Origin: Halovulum marinum
Lineage (GTDB): Bacteria; Pseudomonadota; Alphaproteobacteria; Rhodobacterales; Rhodobacteraceae
Assembly: GCF_009697225.1 (NCBI RefSeq)
Contig: NZ_WIND01000005.1
Span: forward strand, 62,001 to 126,000
Length of the DNA: 64,000 nt
Direction: 5' to 3'
Each line of letters starts with the position of its first letter. Position 1 is the first letter of the stretch. The notes below the pieces were generated by a model. That model did not search any database. It had not been told where the DNA came from and saw only the letters and a program-made list of their open reading frames with translations. The translations under genes and the position numbers were made by a program. Below are positions 9,267 through 17,941 of the stretch, one piece after another.

Positions 9267-9584
9267 TCAGCCCTTGCGCGCGGCCTTCTCGGCATGGCCG
9301 GAAACGCCCTCGCGACGGGCAAGCTCGGCCCGCACCTCGTCCAGCGTCACGCCGCCGGCGGTCAGCAGGACCAGCAGGTGATAGAGCACGTCGGCGGCCT
9401 CGGAAGTCAGTGCCGCGCGGTCGCCGCGGGCGGCGGCGACGATGGCCTCGACCGCCTCCTCGCCGAACTTCTCGGCGCATTTTGCCGGGCCCTTCGCCAG
9501 CAGGCTGGCGGTGTAGGACGCCTGCGGGTCCGCGTCCCGGCGGGTGGCGATGGTGGCAGCCAGCTGGTCCAGGATGTCGCTCAT
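9267..9584 (-). CDS. hisE: Phosphoribosyl-ATP diphosphatase
   Basis: 105-residue MazG-like enzyme that hydrolyses phosphoribosyl-ATP to phosphoribosyl-AMP, the second step of histidine synthesis. The metal-binding helices carry [13 protein letters not shown] and [14 protein letters not shown]. The length is right for a stand-alone HisE not fused to HisI. The ATG at 9584 overlaps the hisF stop in an ATGA arrangement, so translation is coupled to hisF. Confidence 0.96.
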   Translation of the reverse strand: MSDILDQLAATIATRRDADPQASYTASLLAKGPAKCAEKFGEEAVEAIVAAARGDRAALTSEAADVLYHLLVLLTAGGVTLDEVRAELARREGVSGHAEKAARKG

Positions 9585-10342
9585 GCAGCCCTCACGGGAA
9601 TGCCGGCGGCGGCCATGTGCGCCTTGGCCTCGGCCACGGTGTGATCTCCGAAGTGGAAGATCGAGGCGGCCAGCACCGCGCTGGCGTGGCCCTCGGTCAC
9701 GCCGTCGACCAGGTGGTCGAGGGTGCCGACCCCGCCCGAGGCGATCACCGGGATCCGCACCGCATCGGCGATGGCGCGGGTCAGCGGCAGGTTGTAGCCG
9801 CCGCGGGTGCCATCGCGGTCCATCGAGGTCAGCAGGATCTCGCCGGCGCCGCGGCGCTCCATCTCGCGGGCGAAGTCGATCGCCTCGATGCCGGTGGGCC
9901 GGGTGCCGCCGTGGGTGAAGATCTCCCACCGGCCCGAGGGCGCGGTCTTGGCGTCGATCGCGACGACGATGCACTGCGTGCCGAACCTGTTGGCGGCCTC
10001 GGCCACCACCGCCGGGTTCGCCACCGCGGCCGAGTTGAAGCTGACCTTGTCGGCGCCCGCCAGCAGCAGGGCGCGCACGTCGGCGGCGGTGCGCACGCCG
10101 CCGCCGATGGTCAGCGGCATGAAACACTGCTCGGCGGTACGGGCGGCGACATCGTACATCGTGCCCCGGTTCTCCTGCGTGGCGGCGATGTCCAGGAAGC
10201 ATAGCTCGTCCGCGCCGGCGGCGTCATAGGCCTTCGCGGCCTCGACCGGATCGCCGGCGTCGATCAGGTTGACGAAGTTCACGCCCTTGACGACTCGGCC
10301 GTCCTTGACGTCCAGGCAGGGGATCACGCGCACCTTCAGCAT
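9581..10342 (-). CDS. hisF: Imidazole glycerol phosphate synthase cyclase subunit
   Basis: 253-residue (beta/alpha)8 barrel that joins with the HisH glutaminase to make imidazole glycerol phosphate and AICAR. The catalytic acids Asp11 ([14 protein letters not shown]) and Asp130 (VVAIDAKTA) are present, as are the two phosphate-binding glycine stretches (TIGGGVRT and ASGGVG). It is translationally coupled to hisE. The HisH partner is not in this window. Confidence 0.97.
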   Translation of the reverse strand: MLKVRVIPCLDVKDGRVVKGVNFVNLIDAGDPVEAAKAYDAAGADELCFLDIAATQENRGTMYDVAARTAEQCFMPLTIGGGVRTAADVRALLLAGADKVSFNSAAVANPAVVAEAANRFGTQCIVVAIDAKTAPSGRWEIFTHGGTRPTGIEAIDFAREMERRGAGEILLTSMDRDGTRGGYNLPLTRAIADAVRIPVIASGGVGTLDHLVDGVTEGHASAVLAASIFHFGDHTVAEAKAHMAAAGIPVRAA

Positions 10343-10474
10343 GGCATCCGCCTAGCCGCTTCCGCGGGGCTGGGCAAGAGCGATACGGCGCAGAAGGCTT
10401 GCGTCGACTCGCTCTAGCCCCCAGATTCCAGGGGGTGGGCAGGAATATCCGAGCGAACCAAGCAAGGAGACGTC

Positions 10475-10675
10475 ATGACCAAGCATGTGATCGACACCCC
10501 GAAGAAGCGGGCCGAGGGCGCCCGCGCCCGGCATTTCGCCGAGATCGTCCGGCAGACCGGCGCCGCCGGGCCGCACGCGACGACGCTGGCGCTTCAGCGT
10601 CGCGCCAAGGGCGCGTACCGCCCCGGGCTGCGCGCCGCCGCCTTCGCGCGAATCGAACGCGGACTGGAGGCCTGA
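10475..10675 (+). CDS. Small basic protein of unknown function
   Basis: 66-residue, strongly basic (Arg/Lys/Ala-rich) protein without a signal peptide or membrane segment. A clear ribosome-binding site (AAGGAG, 7 bases before the ATG) supports translation. It lies on the opposite strand between hisF and hisA and is divergent from hisF. It is predicted to be mostly helical, which with its charge could suit nucleic-acid binding, but I do not recognise a family. Confidence 0.6.
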   Translation: MTKHVIDTPKKRAEGARARHFAEIVRQTGAAGPHATTLALQRRAKGAYRPGLRAAAFARIERGLEA

Positions 10676-10693
10676 CGCGGGCACCCGGGCCGT

Positions 10694-11416
10694 TCAGCCC
10701 CTGAGCAGCGCGATCGCGGCGGGCAGGTCCAGCTTGCCCTCGTAGATCGCGCGTCCCGAGATCGCCCCGTCCAGCGGCGCGCCGCTGTCCTTCAGCGCGC
10801 GCAGATCGTCCAGCGACGACACCCCGCCCGAGGCGATCACCGGAAGCGCGACCGCCCGCGCCAGCGTGGCGGTCGCGTCCACGTTCGGGCCCTGCATCGC
10901 GCCGTCGCGGTCGATGTCGGTGTAGATGATCGCCGCCACGCCGGCGTCCTCGAACCGGCGGGCCAGGTCCAGCGCCGACAGCGCGGTGGTCTCGGCCCAG
11001 CCCTCGACGGCGACCATGCCGTCGCGGGCGTCGATGCCGACCGCGACCTTGCCGGGGAAGGCGCGGGCCGCCTCGCGCACCAGGTCCGGCCGGCGCACCG
11101 CGGCGGTGCCCAGGATCACGCGGGCCAGTCCCTTGTCCAGCCAGCCCTCGATGCCGGCCATGTCGCGGATGCCGCCGCCCAGCTGCGCCGGCACGTCGAC
11201 CCGCGCCAGGATCGCCTCGACCGCCGCGGCGTTGCGCGGCGCGCCGGCGAAGGCGCCGTCGAGGTCCACCAGGTGCAGCCATTCGCACCCCGCTTCCTGA
11301 AAGCTCAGCGCCTGCGCCGCCGGGTCGTCGCCGAACACCGTGGCCTGGTTCATGTCGCCCTTCAGCAGCCGCACGCACTGGCCGTCCTTCAGGTCGATGG
11401 CGGGATAGAGGATCAT
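10694..11416 (-). CDS. hisA: Phosphoribosylformimino-AICAR ribotide isomerase
   Basis: 240-residue barrel enzyme that isomerises ProFAR to PRFAR for histidine synthesis. The general base Asp8 ([14 protein letters not shown]) and general acid Asp129 (VGIDARDG) are present. The second phosphate site reads [11 protein letters not shown]. The frame is open upstream, but the ATG at 11416 gives the standard N-terminus and length. It is separated from hisF by an opposite-strand small gene, and no hisH lies upstream. The 220 bases to the next gene hold nothing clear. Confidence 0.96.
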   Translation of the reverse strand: MILYPAIDLKDGQCVRLLKGDMNQATVFGDDPAAQALSFQEAGCEWLHLVDLDGAFAGAPRNAAAVEAILARVDVPAQLGGGIRDMAGIEGWLDKGLARVILGTAAVRRPDLVREAARAFPGKVAVGIDARDGMVAVEGWAETTALSALDLARRFEDAGVAAIIYTDIDRDGAMQGPNVDATATLARAVALPVIASGGVSSLDDLRALKDSGAPLDGAISGRAIYEGKLDLPAAIALLRG

Positions 11417-11636
11417 GGGCGCTCTCCGTTCTGACGACGGCCTGATAGCGGGCCTGCCGGGCGATGCAAAGCCCGCCGCGTCGCATCGAGACACGGATCC
11501 GCGCCGCTTCATCATTTTACCACCTTTCCGTCCATCGGTGGCCATCGGGCCCGGCCAGATCTTGCGGGCGCATCGGTCCGGTCGCGAATCGGACGGCCCC
11601 AAAGATCACGGCGCGCGGTTGGTAAGGAGTAACGAA

Positions 11637-13130
11637 GTGGCAGCCAAGGATTTCCGCAACGATGCAACGGCCTTCTGGCGTGCTCAGGGCGGTGCCGCCA
11701 CCGTGTGGAGCATCTTCTGGAGCGTCATGTTCCTGATTATCGCCGGTCTGGTCATCGATACCGCCAGCGCCTACCGGATGAAACGCGTGCTGCAGGTGAC
11801 CGCCGATGCCTCGGCCCTGGCCGGCGCGATGGCGCATAACGACCCCGAGGTTTACGAGACCTACGCCGGTCAGCCCGCGGATTCCGCCACCGCCACGGCG
11901 CGGGGCGAGGAAGTGGCCATTTCCGTGGCCGGGCGGATGATGGGGCCGCGCAACGGCACGGTTCTGACCGAAAGCGACGTCCGTTTCGGCAGCTGGAGCG
12001 ACCAGATCGGTTTCACCGAAGGCTGGGGCAACCATGTGCAGGTGATCACCCGGCGCGACCGGATCAACGACAACAGCCTGCCGACCATGCTGCTCGACGC
12101 GTTCGGCGGCCTGCGGGCCTGGGACATCGCCACGCGGGCGGTCGCCGGCCCGAACGAGCCGCCCTGCGCCCGCGACGGCATCATCACCGCCGACGTCGTG
12201 GACATGCAAAGCAACAACCACATGACGAATGGCATCTGCGTGCACGGCGAGGGCGGCATCGAGCTGAACCAGAACAACGTGTTCGATCCCGGCGTGCACA
12301 TCTCGATGCCCTCGCCCGACCTGCTGGTGACGCCGGGCGGCAACGTCGGCAACAACTCCGGGTTGCAGGAGGCGCTGGTCTGGGCGTCGATGGAGCCCAC
12401 GGTCGCCCGCAACATCGACAGCTACCTGACCGAGTTCCGCGACATTGCCTCGCGCGTGCAGCCGGACTACATCGCCGGCAATCCCGACGCCGAGGTGATC
12501 GCGCTGAACGAGAACCAGTTCGACCCGGAGAACCTGCTGCCGGGCAGGGTCTACGACATCACCTGCACCGGCGGGAACATGACCCTGAACCTGCGCGGCA
12601 GGAGCGACGGCCAGGCGTCGCGCGGGGACCGGCCGACGAACATCGTGTTCACCGCGAAAGGCGGCAACGGTGGCGGCAACGGCGGTGGCGGCAATGGTGG
12701 TGGCAACGGCGGTGGATCGGGCGGTCTGACGGTGATCGAGAATGTGGTGATCGTGACCAACTGCGATATCCGCCTCAGCCAGGATACCGTCGTGCGCGAC
12801 GCGATCATCGCCACGTCCAGCACCGACGACCGCTCGGTCACCGGCAGTGCGGGGGTGAAGATCGGCGATCCGGACGACTGCGCCCCCGGCGGCGGCGCGC
12901 AGATCCTGACCGCGGGCGGCATGCACTTCGCCGCGAAGATGGAGTTTCACGGCTCGCAGCTGGCGTCGAAGGGGCCGATCCACCTGGCGGCGCAGGTCGA
13001 CGGGCTCAGCGGCACCTCGATCCAGTCGCTGGGCCGGGTCGATCTGGCCAGCAACAACAAGCTCGGCCTGTGCCAGGGCGAGGCCGACGAGGTGCTAAAG
13101 CTGCCCGACGGCTACCGCCGGGTAAACTGA
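11637..13130 (+). CDS. Tad-domain (TadG-like) secreted or pilus-assembly protein with Gly-rich linker
   Basis: 497-residue protein that starts with GTG, 8 bases after AAGGAG. Near the N-terminus is the Tad motif: a single helix (VWSIFWSVMFLIIAGLVIDTASAYR, residues about 22-46) followed by LQVTADASALAGAMA. This is typical of TadG/TadE-like pseudopilin-related proteins anchored in the inner membrane. A periplasmic region of about 430 residues follows, interrupted by a 22-residue Gly/Asn repeat at 342-363. No other tad genes are nearby. It ends at a strong hairpin. Confidence 0.82.
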   Translation: MAAKDFRNDATAFWRAQGGAATVWSIFWSVMFLIIAGLVIDTASAYRMKRVLQVTADASALAGAMAHNDPEVYETYAGQPADSATATARGEEVAISVAGRMMGPRNGTVLTESDVRFGSWSDQIGFTEGWGNHVQVITRRDRINDNSLPTMLLDAFGGLRAWDIATRAVAGPNEPPCARDGIITADVVDMQSNNHMTNGICVHGEGGIELNQNNVFDPGVHISMPSPDLLVTPGGNVGNNSGLQEALVWASMEPTVARNIDSYLTEFRDIASRVQPDYIAGNPDAEVIALNENQFDPENLLPGRVYDITCTGGNMTLNLRGRSDGQASRGDRPTNIVFTAKGGNGGGNGGGGNGGGNGGGSGGLTVIENVVIVTNCDIRLSQDTVVRDAIIATSSTDDRSVTGSAGVKIGDPDDCAPGGGAQILTAGGMHFAAKMEFHGSQLASKGPIHLAAQVDGLSGTSIQSLGRVDLASNNKLGLCQGEADEVLKLPDGYRRVN

Positions 13131-13157
13131 CGACTGGTTCACATCCCCCGAACCGGA

Positions 13158-13193
13158 CCGCGGGCGCGCCTGTCCCCCGGGGCGCGCCCGCGG
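13158..13193. terminator. Bidirectional hairpin between convergent genes
   Basis: A perfect 13-bp GC stem (CCGCGGGCGCGCC against GGCGCGCCCGCGG) with a 10-nt loop lies in the 68-base gap between the converging Tad-domain gene and epimerase gene. Only a short CCGTTT follows, so it is a weak T-run hairpin that could serve both strands. Confidence 0.65.
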
Positions 13194-13198
13194 CCGTT

Positions 13199-14095
13199 TC
13201 AGCCCTTTACATACTTCCGCCAGTCGTGCTCTTCGCGGAAGCCCAGCACCTCGCGGATCTTGCGGTTCGAGAACAGCGCCTCGTGCTCGCCCAGATCGCG
13301 CGTGACCGGCACCTGCGGGTAGAACCGCTCCAGCAGCTCGGCGGTCGGCAGGTTCGACGAGTTGGTGTCGTTGCCGGCGTTGAAGATCTGGAAGCCCAGC
13401 CCGTCCGTCTCCAGGCACCGGTGCACGATCTGGCCCAGGTCGCGGGCGTCGATGTAGCAGAAGATGTTGCGATAGCGCACCTCGGGGTTCTCGAAGAAGC
13501 CGGGGAAGCGGTCGTACTCGTGCGGCTCGATCACGTTGCCGATGCGCAGCGCGTAGATGTCCGCGCCCGAGCGGCGGGCGAAACTGCGCGCGGTGACCTC
13601 GTTCACGACTTTCGAGCAGCCGTAGCTGTCCATCGGGTCGACGTCGTAATCCTCTTCGACCGGCAGGCTGCGCGGCGGCGTGCGCCCGTCCGAGAAGCAC
13701 ACGCCGTAGGTGGTCTCGGACGAGGCGACGACGATCTTGCGGATGCCCAGCTTCACCGCCGCCTCGATCACGTTGTAGGTGCCGATGGTGTTGACGCGGA
13801 AGGTCTCGTTGTCCGGGTGGATCAGGATCCTCGGCACGGCGGCGAAATGCACCACCGCGTCGAAGCCGGCGGGCCCGTCGCCCGAGTCCAGTTCGCCGAA
13901 ATTCGCATAGCCCGACATCGCGTCGAACATCTGCCCCGAGTCGGTGATGTCGGCGATCAGGTTGTCGACGCCCTCGGCCTGCAGCGGCACCTTGTCGACA
14001 TTCAGCACCCGGTGGCCGCGCTCCAGCAGCCAGGGGATCACGTGGCGCCCGGCCTTGCCCGAGCCGCCGGTGAAGAATATCCGCTTTCCGGCCAT
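13199..14095 (-). CDS. NAD(P)-dependent epimerase/dehydratase (extended SDR)
   Basis: 298-residue Rossmann-fold enzyme. The nucleotide-binding motif FTGGSGKAG is at residues 8-16 and the catalytic pair is Tyr158/Lys162 in DSYGCSK. VASSETTYG provides the usual catalytic Ser/Thr region. It belongs with nucleotide-sugar epimerases and uronate-type dehydrogenases; the substrate cannot be read. The start was chosen at the ATG following GGGAGGG rather than an upstream in-frame ATG. It diverges from the beta-hydroxyacid dehydrogenase gene. Confidence 0.88.
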   Translation of the reverse strand: MAGKRIFFTGGSGKAGRHVIPWLLERGHRVLNVDKVPLQAEGVDNLIADITDSGQMFDAMSGYANFGELDSGDGPAGFDAVVHFAAVPRILIHPDNETFRVNTIGTYNVIEAAVKLGIRKIVVASSETTYGVCFSDGRTPPRSLPVEEDYDVDPMDSYGCSKVVNEVTARSFARRSGADIYALRIGNVIEPHEYDRFPGFFENPEVRYRNIFCYIDARDLGQIVHRCLETDGLGFQIFNAGNDTNSSNLPTAELLERFYPQVPVTRDLGEHEALFSNRKIREVLGFREEHDWRKYVKG

Positions 14096-14194
14096 CGTAC
14101 CCTCCCTTCGGTATTTTCGGCATTCACAGGCTTTCACATGCCCGAAGCGTTACGCTAGGACAAGCACAGCCGATTGCGAGAACGGGAGGATCCG

Positions 14195-15079
14195 ATGGCG
14201 AAAGTTGCATTTCTTGGCATGGGGGTGATGGGCTACCCGATGGCGGGGCACCTCAAGGCCAGGGGGCACGAGGTGACGGTTTACAACCGCACCACCGCCA
14301 AGGCCGAAGCCTGGGCGAAGGGACATGGCGGCGCCTTCGCCGAGACCCCGCGCGCGGCGGCGCTGAACTGCGCGTTCGTCATGGCCTGCGTCGGCAACGA
14401 CGACGATCTGCGCTCGGTGGTCTACGGCGCCGACGGCGCGCTGGCCGGCATGGACGAGGGCGCGATCTTCGTCGACCACACCACCGCCTCGGCCACGGTC
14501 GCGCGCGAGATCGCGGAAAAGGCCGCCGAACAGGGCATCGGCTTCGTCGATGCGCCGGTGTCGGGCGGGCAGGCCGGGGCCGAGAACGGCCAGCTTGCGG
14601 TGATGTGCGGCGGCGCGCAGGCGCATTTCGACGCCGCCGAGCCGGTGATCGACGCCTATGCCAAGGCCTGCATCCGCTTCGGCGACGCCGGCGCCGGGCA
14701 GCTGACCAAGATGGCCAACCAGATCTGCATCGCCGGCATCGTGCAAGGCATTTCCGAGGCGCTGCATTTCGCGACGAAGGCCGGGCTGGACGCCAAGCAG
14801 GTCGCGGCGCTGGTCGCGCAGGGCGCGGGCGGCTCGTGGCAGCTGGCCAACCGGGCCGAGACCATGGTCGACGGCAAGTTCGACTTCGGCTTCGCGGTGG
14901 ACTGGATGCGCAAGGACCTGGGCATCTCGATCGAGACCGCCAGGCAGGTCGGCGTCTCGCTGCCGGTCGCGGCGCTGGTCGACCAGTTCTACGCCGACGT
15001 GCAGCAACTGGGCGGCGGCCGCTGGGACACCTCCAGCCTGATTCAGCGCCTGCGAGTGCTCTCGGGCGAGCGCCTCTGA
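14195..15079 (+). CDS. Beta-hydroxyacid dehydrogenase (3-hydroxyisobutyrate/tartronate semialdehyde reductase family)
   Basis: 294-residue NAD(P)-dependent oxidoreductase. The N-terminal Rossmann motif FLGMGVMGYPMAGHL is at residues 6-20. The substrate motif DAPVSGGQAGAENGQL is at about 119-134 and the catalytic lysine at 172 in QLTKMANQ. The family oxidises or reduces short beta-hydroxy acids such as 3-hydroxyisobutyrate, tartronate semialdehyde or glyoxylate. GGGAGG precedes the ATG. The 278 bases after it contain no gene I can support. Confidence 0.9.
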   Translation: MAKVAFLGMGVMGYPMAGHLKARGHEVTVYNRTTAKAEAWAKGHGGAFAETPRAAALNCAFVMACVGNDDDLRSVVYGADGALAGMDEGAIFVDHTTASATVAREIAEKAAEQGIGFVDAPVSGGQAGAENGQLAVMCGGAQAHFDAAEPVIDAYAKACIRFGDAGAGQLTKMANQICIAGIVQGISEALHFATKAGLDAKQVAALVAQGAGGSWQLANRAETMVDGKFDFGFAVDWMRKDLGISIETARQVGVSLPVAALVDQFYADVQQLGGGRWDTSSLIQRLRVLSGERL

Positions 15080-15357
15080 CGAACCGCTCGCCCCGCGGCG
15101 GCGCGCCCCGGTCCGGGCCGCCGCCGTGGGGGCGGCTCTGCGCCTCTGTGCTGCAAAGCGCGGCATGGTACGGGACCGCCCCGGGCAATCGCCAGGGCGC
15201 CAGAATCCGCCGGGCGAACGCCACACCTGGTGCCCGGGAAAGCCACGCGATTGCGGATCTTCACCGACGTGTCTTGGCAATGGCGCCGGTGGCAGTCTCA
15301 GAACTAGGCGGCAAACCGGGCGGATTATGGTGGGAATCTAGGCATTTAAGCGGTGTT

Positions 15358-15876
15358 TCAGCGGCGTCGCGCGCCATCTTCGTTGACGGATCTTAACATC
15401 CTGCGGGGCACTGCGCTGTGCCACACCAGCCAGTGCGCGGCGACCCAGGCCAGGTGCAGTGCCAGCAGCACCCACAGCAGCGTGGCCAGCGCGCCGTGAA
15501 CGGCGGCGGCAGATCCCAGCCGGCCGGCCCAGGCCAGCAGCCCGGCGACCGGCAGCGCCAGCAGCACCGCATAGAGCGCCAGGTGAACCCCGTGCGCCAG
15601 CCGCTCCAGCACCCGGGGCGGCCCCGCGGCCGGCGGCGGCGTGCCGCGCCGCAGGCGTAGCCCCAGCAGCAGCAGCATCAGCGCCAGCACCGCCGCGCCG
15701 GTGGCGATGTGTGCCCATCCGGCGGCGGCGGCGGCGGCGGGGGTGGCGAAGCCGCGCAGCCGCGCCTCGAAGGCGGTCTCGACCCCGCCGGCCAGCAGGA
15801 ACTCGGCCGCCACCAGAATGGCGACGGCCCAGTGCAGCAGGATCTGCGCGCGCGAATAGCCCGGCGGCGCCGCCAT
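15358..15876 (-). CDS. Cytochrome b561-like membrane protein
   Basis: 172-residue inner-membrane protein with four predicted helices. Haem-ligand-type histidines occur in LLHWAVA, GWAHIAT, LAHGVHLALY and LLALHLAWVAAHWLVW, the pattern of the bacterial cytochrome b561 / Ni-Fe hydrogenase b-type fold. It would carry electrons between quinol and an unknown partner. The start at 15876 gives the standard N-terminus (YSRAQILLHW). It lies 75 bases downstream of another membrane protein gene on the same strand. Confidence 0.85.
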   Translation of the reverse strand: MAAPPGYSRAQILLHWAVAILVAAEFLLAGGVETAFEARLRGFATPAAAAAAGWAHIATGAAVLALMLLLLGLRLRRGTPPPAAGPPRVLERLAHGVHLALYAVLLALPVAGLLAWAGRLGSAAAVHGALATLLWVLLALHLAWVAAHWLVWHSAVPRRMLRSVNEDGARRR

Positions 15877-15950
15877 CGTCACTCTCCGTCCCGTCCGGGC
15901 AAGGGTGCGTTGCGCGGCGCCGCGTGGCAAGGCCGGGCCGCGCGTCCGCG

Positions 15951-16445
15951 TCAGGCAGTGACGCCGCGGGCGGCACTGCGGGCCCGAGCGGGCAGCCGCG
16001 CCTCGATCACCGCCGCGGCGACCAGGGCGAACAGGATGTGCCCCCACAGCGCCACCCAGGTGATCCCGGTGAAACCCAGGAACGGCGGGTTGCCGGCGAT
16101 CAGGTGCGCCATGACGTAGACCGCGAAGATCCACAGCCCGACGCCATAGGCCACGGCGGGCACGCTCCAGTGCAGGCCGGGGGCGACCGCGCGCCAGACC
16201 GGGCGCGCCACCAGCAGCCAGCCCAGCGGATAGGCGACCAGCCCCGCCAGCATGTGTAGCAGATAGGCCGCGCCGTCGGGGCTGGCGCCGAACACCACGT
16301 TCAGCACCGAAGTGGCCAGCGGCACCGGCGCCAGCCTGGCGAAGCCGAGCAGCGGCGTCAGGCCCTGCCCGAAGGCGTCGAAGGCGACGGTGGCCAACGC
16401 GCCCGCATAGAGCACGGTGGTGACGGCGTGGAAGGGTCGGGTCAT
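15951..16445 (-). CDS. Membrane protein of unknown function
   Basis: 164-residue protein with four or five hydrophobic segments (VLYAGALATVAFDAF; YLLHMLAGLVAYPLGWLLVA; VAYGVGLWIFAVYVMAHLI; GITWVALWGHILFALVAAAVI). The topology and the aromatic/His pattern (LHWSVP, MAHLIAGNPPF) suggest an integral inner-membrane protein. I do not recognise the family. It probably shares a transcript with the downstream b561-like gene. The roughly 200 bases upstream hold no gene. Confidence 0.75.
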   Translation of the reverse strand: MTRPFHAVTTVLYAGALATVAFDAFGQGLTPLLGFARLAPVPLATSVLNVVFGASPDGAAYLLHMLAGLVAYPLGWLLVARPVWRAVAPGLHWSVPAVAYGVGLWIFAVYVMAHLIAGNPPFLGFTGITWVALWGHILFALVAAAVIEARLPARARSAARGVTA

Positions 16446-16646
16446 CGGAGGGCTCCTGTCCAGGGGATGAACTGGCGGCAGGATGCCCGAGACGGCGGCG
16501 CCGGGGCAGGGGGGCTCACGCGGTGCTGTTGCGCCGGGCGGCGCGCGTGAGCGATTGTTTCAGAATCCTGCCCGATCCGGCACACGGCCGCTGACGGGCG
16601 CGTGAGACCGCCGCAGCAATGTTTCAGCGCGGGCGGTGGGCGCGCC

Positions 16647-16829
16647 TCACAGGCCGCCGGCGGCATCCTTCGCGCCGCCGGTGACGATCGCCGGCGCGGC
16701 CGGAATCGCCCGCCCGTCGCCGGTCGCCAGCCCGGTGCCGATGCCGACCGTGGGGAAACGGCCGCCGTTCTGGGTGTAGAGCACCCAGGCGGCCACCAGC
16801 AGGGCCAGGACGATCACGGGCTTCGGCAT
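16647..16829 (-). CDS. Short membrane-anchored protein
   Basis: 60-residue protein with one N-terminal hydrophobic helix (VIVLALLVAAWVLYTQ) and a Gly/Ala-rich tail that would face the periplasm. A GAGAGG ribosome-binding site precedes the ATG. The frame stays open upstream, but the start at 16829 is the only one with a sensible N-terminus. The function is unknown. Confidence 0.5.
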   Translation of the reverse strand: MPKPVIVLALLVAAWVLYTQNGGRFPTVGIGTGLATGDGRAIPAAPAIVTGGAKDAAGGL

Positions 16830-16947
16830 CACGGGCCTCTCACGCAGCCGGGGCAGTGTGGCACGAAACCCGGCGCCGCGACAGCCGCATCCCGGCGGCG
16901 CGGGTTTCGTGCTATCCTCGGGGCCATGTCTGCGAGGGGAGGACGAC

Positions 16948-17421
16948 ATGCCGGACACGCAAACCGCAACGGCGGCGAACATCGAGACGCTGCGCACCTG
17001 CGTCGAGCGCTGGGGCGCCTCGAAGGGCGCGGACCGGGGCTGCTGGCTGGACGTGGTGACCGACGACGTCGACTTCTTCTCGCTGGCGCAGGGCGCGGGG
17101 GCGCTGGAGTTCACCGCGCCGCGGCGCGGGCGGCGGGACGTGGAGGAGTACATGGACGGGCTGACCGACACGTTCGCGATGGAGGACTTCCACGGCGAGG
17201 AGTATGTCGCCGAGGGCGACCGCGTGGTAATGATCGGCGCCACCACCTGGACCCACAAGGGCGGCGGCGGGCGGTTCACCACGCCGATCGTGATGTTCGC
17301 GCGGTTCCGCGACGGCCGCATCGCCGAGCTGCGGGAATACTACGACACCGCCGCGGTGGCGGCGACGGCCGGGCCGGGGGCGGGGGCCGGGCCGGGGGCG
17401 GGGGCCGGGGCCGGGGCCTAG
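16948..17421 (+). CDS. SnoaL-like protein with Gly-Ala tail
   Basis: 157-residue NTF2-fold protein. Helices surround TLRTCVERWGASKG, and the closing strands are VVMIGATTWTHKGGGGRFTTPIVMFARFRDGRIAELREYYDT, typical of SnoaL/ketosteroid-isomerase-like proteins. The last 18 residues are almost only Gly, Ala and Pro, encoded by a GGGGCC/GGGGCG-type simple repeat. The start follows GGGGAGGACGAC. Its TAG stop overlaps the stop of the convergent dodecin gene by four bases. The ligand is unknown. Confidence 0.8.
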   Translation: MPDTQTATAANIETLRTCVERWGASKGADRGCWLDVVTDDVDFFSLAQGAGALEFTAPRRGRRDVEEYMDGLTDTFAMEDFHGEEYVAEGDRVVMIGATTWTHKGGGGRFTTPIVMFARFRDGRIAELREYYDTAAVAATAGPGAGAGPGAGAGAGA

Positions 17422-17633
17422 TCCTCGGGCCGGTCGAGGCGGAAGCCCAGCTTCACGCCGACCTGGATGTGGGCGACCTCGCCGTCCTTGACGTGGCCGC
17501 GGATCTCGGTGACCTCGAACCACTCCAGGTGCCGGATGCTATGGTGCGCGGCCGTCACGGCCTGGCGGATCGCGTCGTCGACCGAGCTGGTCGACGAGCC
17601 GTAGACTTCGGTGACGGGATAGACATGGGACAT
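17418..17633 (-). CDS. Dodecin (flavin-binding storage protein)
   Basis: 71-residue protein that assembles as a hollow dodecamer binding flavins (riboflavin, FMN or lumichrome). Length and sequence fit the family: YPVTEVYGSSTSSVDDAIRQAV, then the flavin-stacking Trp38 in LEWFEVTEIRGHV, and a final strand AHIQVGVKLGFRL. It is cytoplasmic and likely buffers free flavin. It is a single-gene unit that converges with the SnoaL-like gene. Confidence 0.93.
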   Translation of the reverse strand: MSHVYPVTEVYGSSTSSVDDAIRQAVTAAHHSIRHLEWFEVTEIRGHVKDGEVAHIQVGVKLGFRLDRPED

Positions 17634-17941
17634 GGCGCCGCTCCGATTGTGATGCGCCCAAGGCTAGCACGGATCGGGGGCCGGGCAAGCGCGCCGGGGG
17701 GGGGCGTGAAAACGGCGGATTTTACCAGGGCAAACCCGATCAACCAACTGATTTTACGGCTGAAATGAATATGAAAACTTCGTAAGCGCCCGGATCCGGC
17801 AGGATTCCGCGCGTTTACATGCGTCCGGGGCGGATACCCGCGGGACGCAAGGCTTCGACCCGACCGCACCCGAATCCCGGCGAAGAATCGCCGGATTCCG
17901 CGAGTAACCATTCCGAAACGTTCATGGTTGGAGGCACGTTC
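17634..17941. other. Intergenic region without recognisable gene
   Basis: 308 bases upstream of both dodecin (minus) and the exported protein (plus). They contain AT-richer stretches around 17725-17785 that could hold promoters, but I see no convincing hexamer pair, repeat or RNA structure. Confidence 0.5.

Noticed and set aside
12658-12722. Glycine-codon repeat as a CRISPR-like or intergenic repeat
   Set aside because: It lies in frame within the Tad-domain gene and encodes a low-complexity linker.
15080-15357. Possible RNA gene in the gap after the hydroxyacid dehydrogenase
   Set aside because: A stretch near 15230 resembles a tRNA 3' end, but no cloverleaf can be drawn on either strand.
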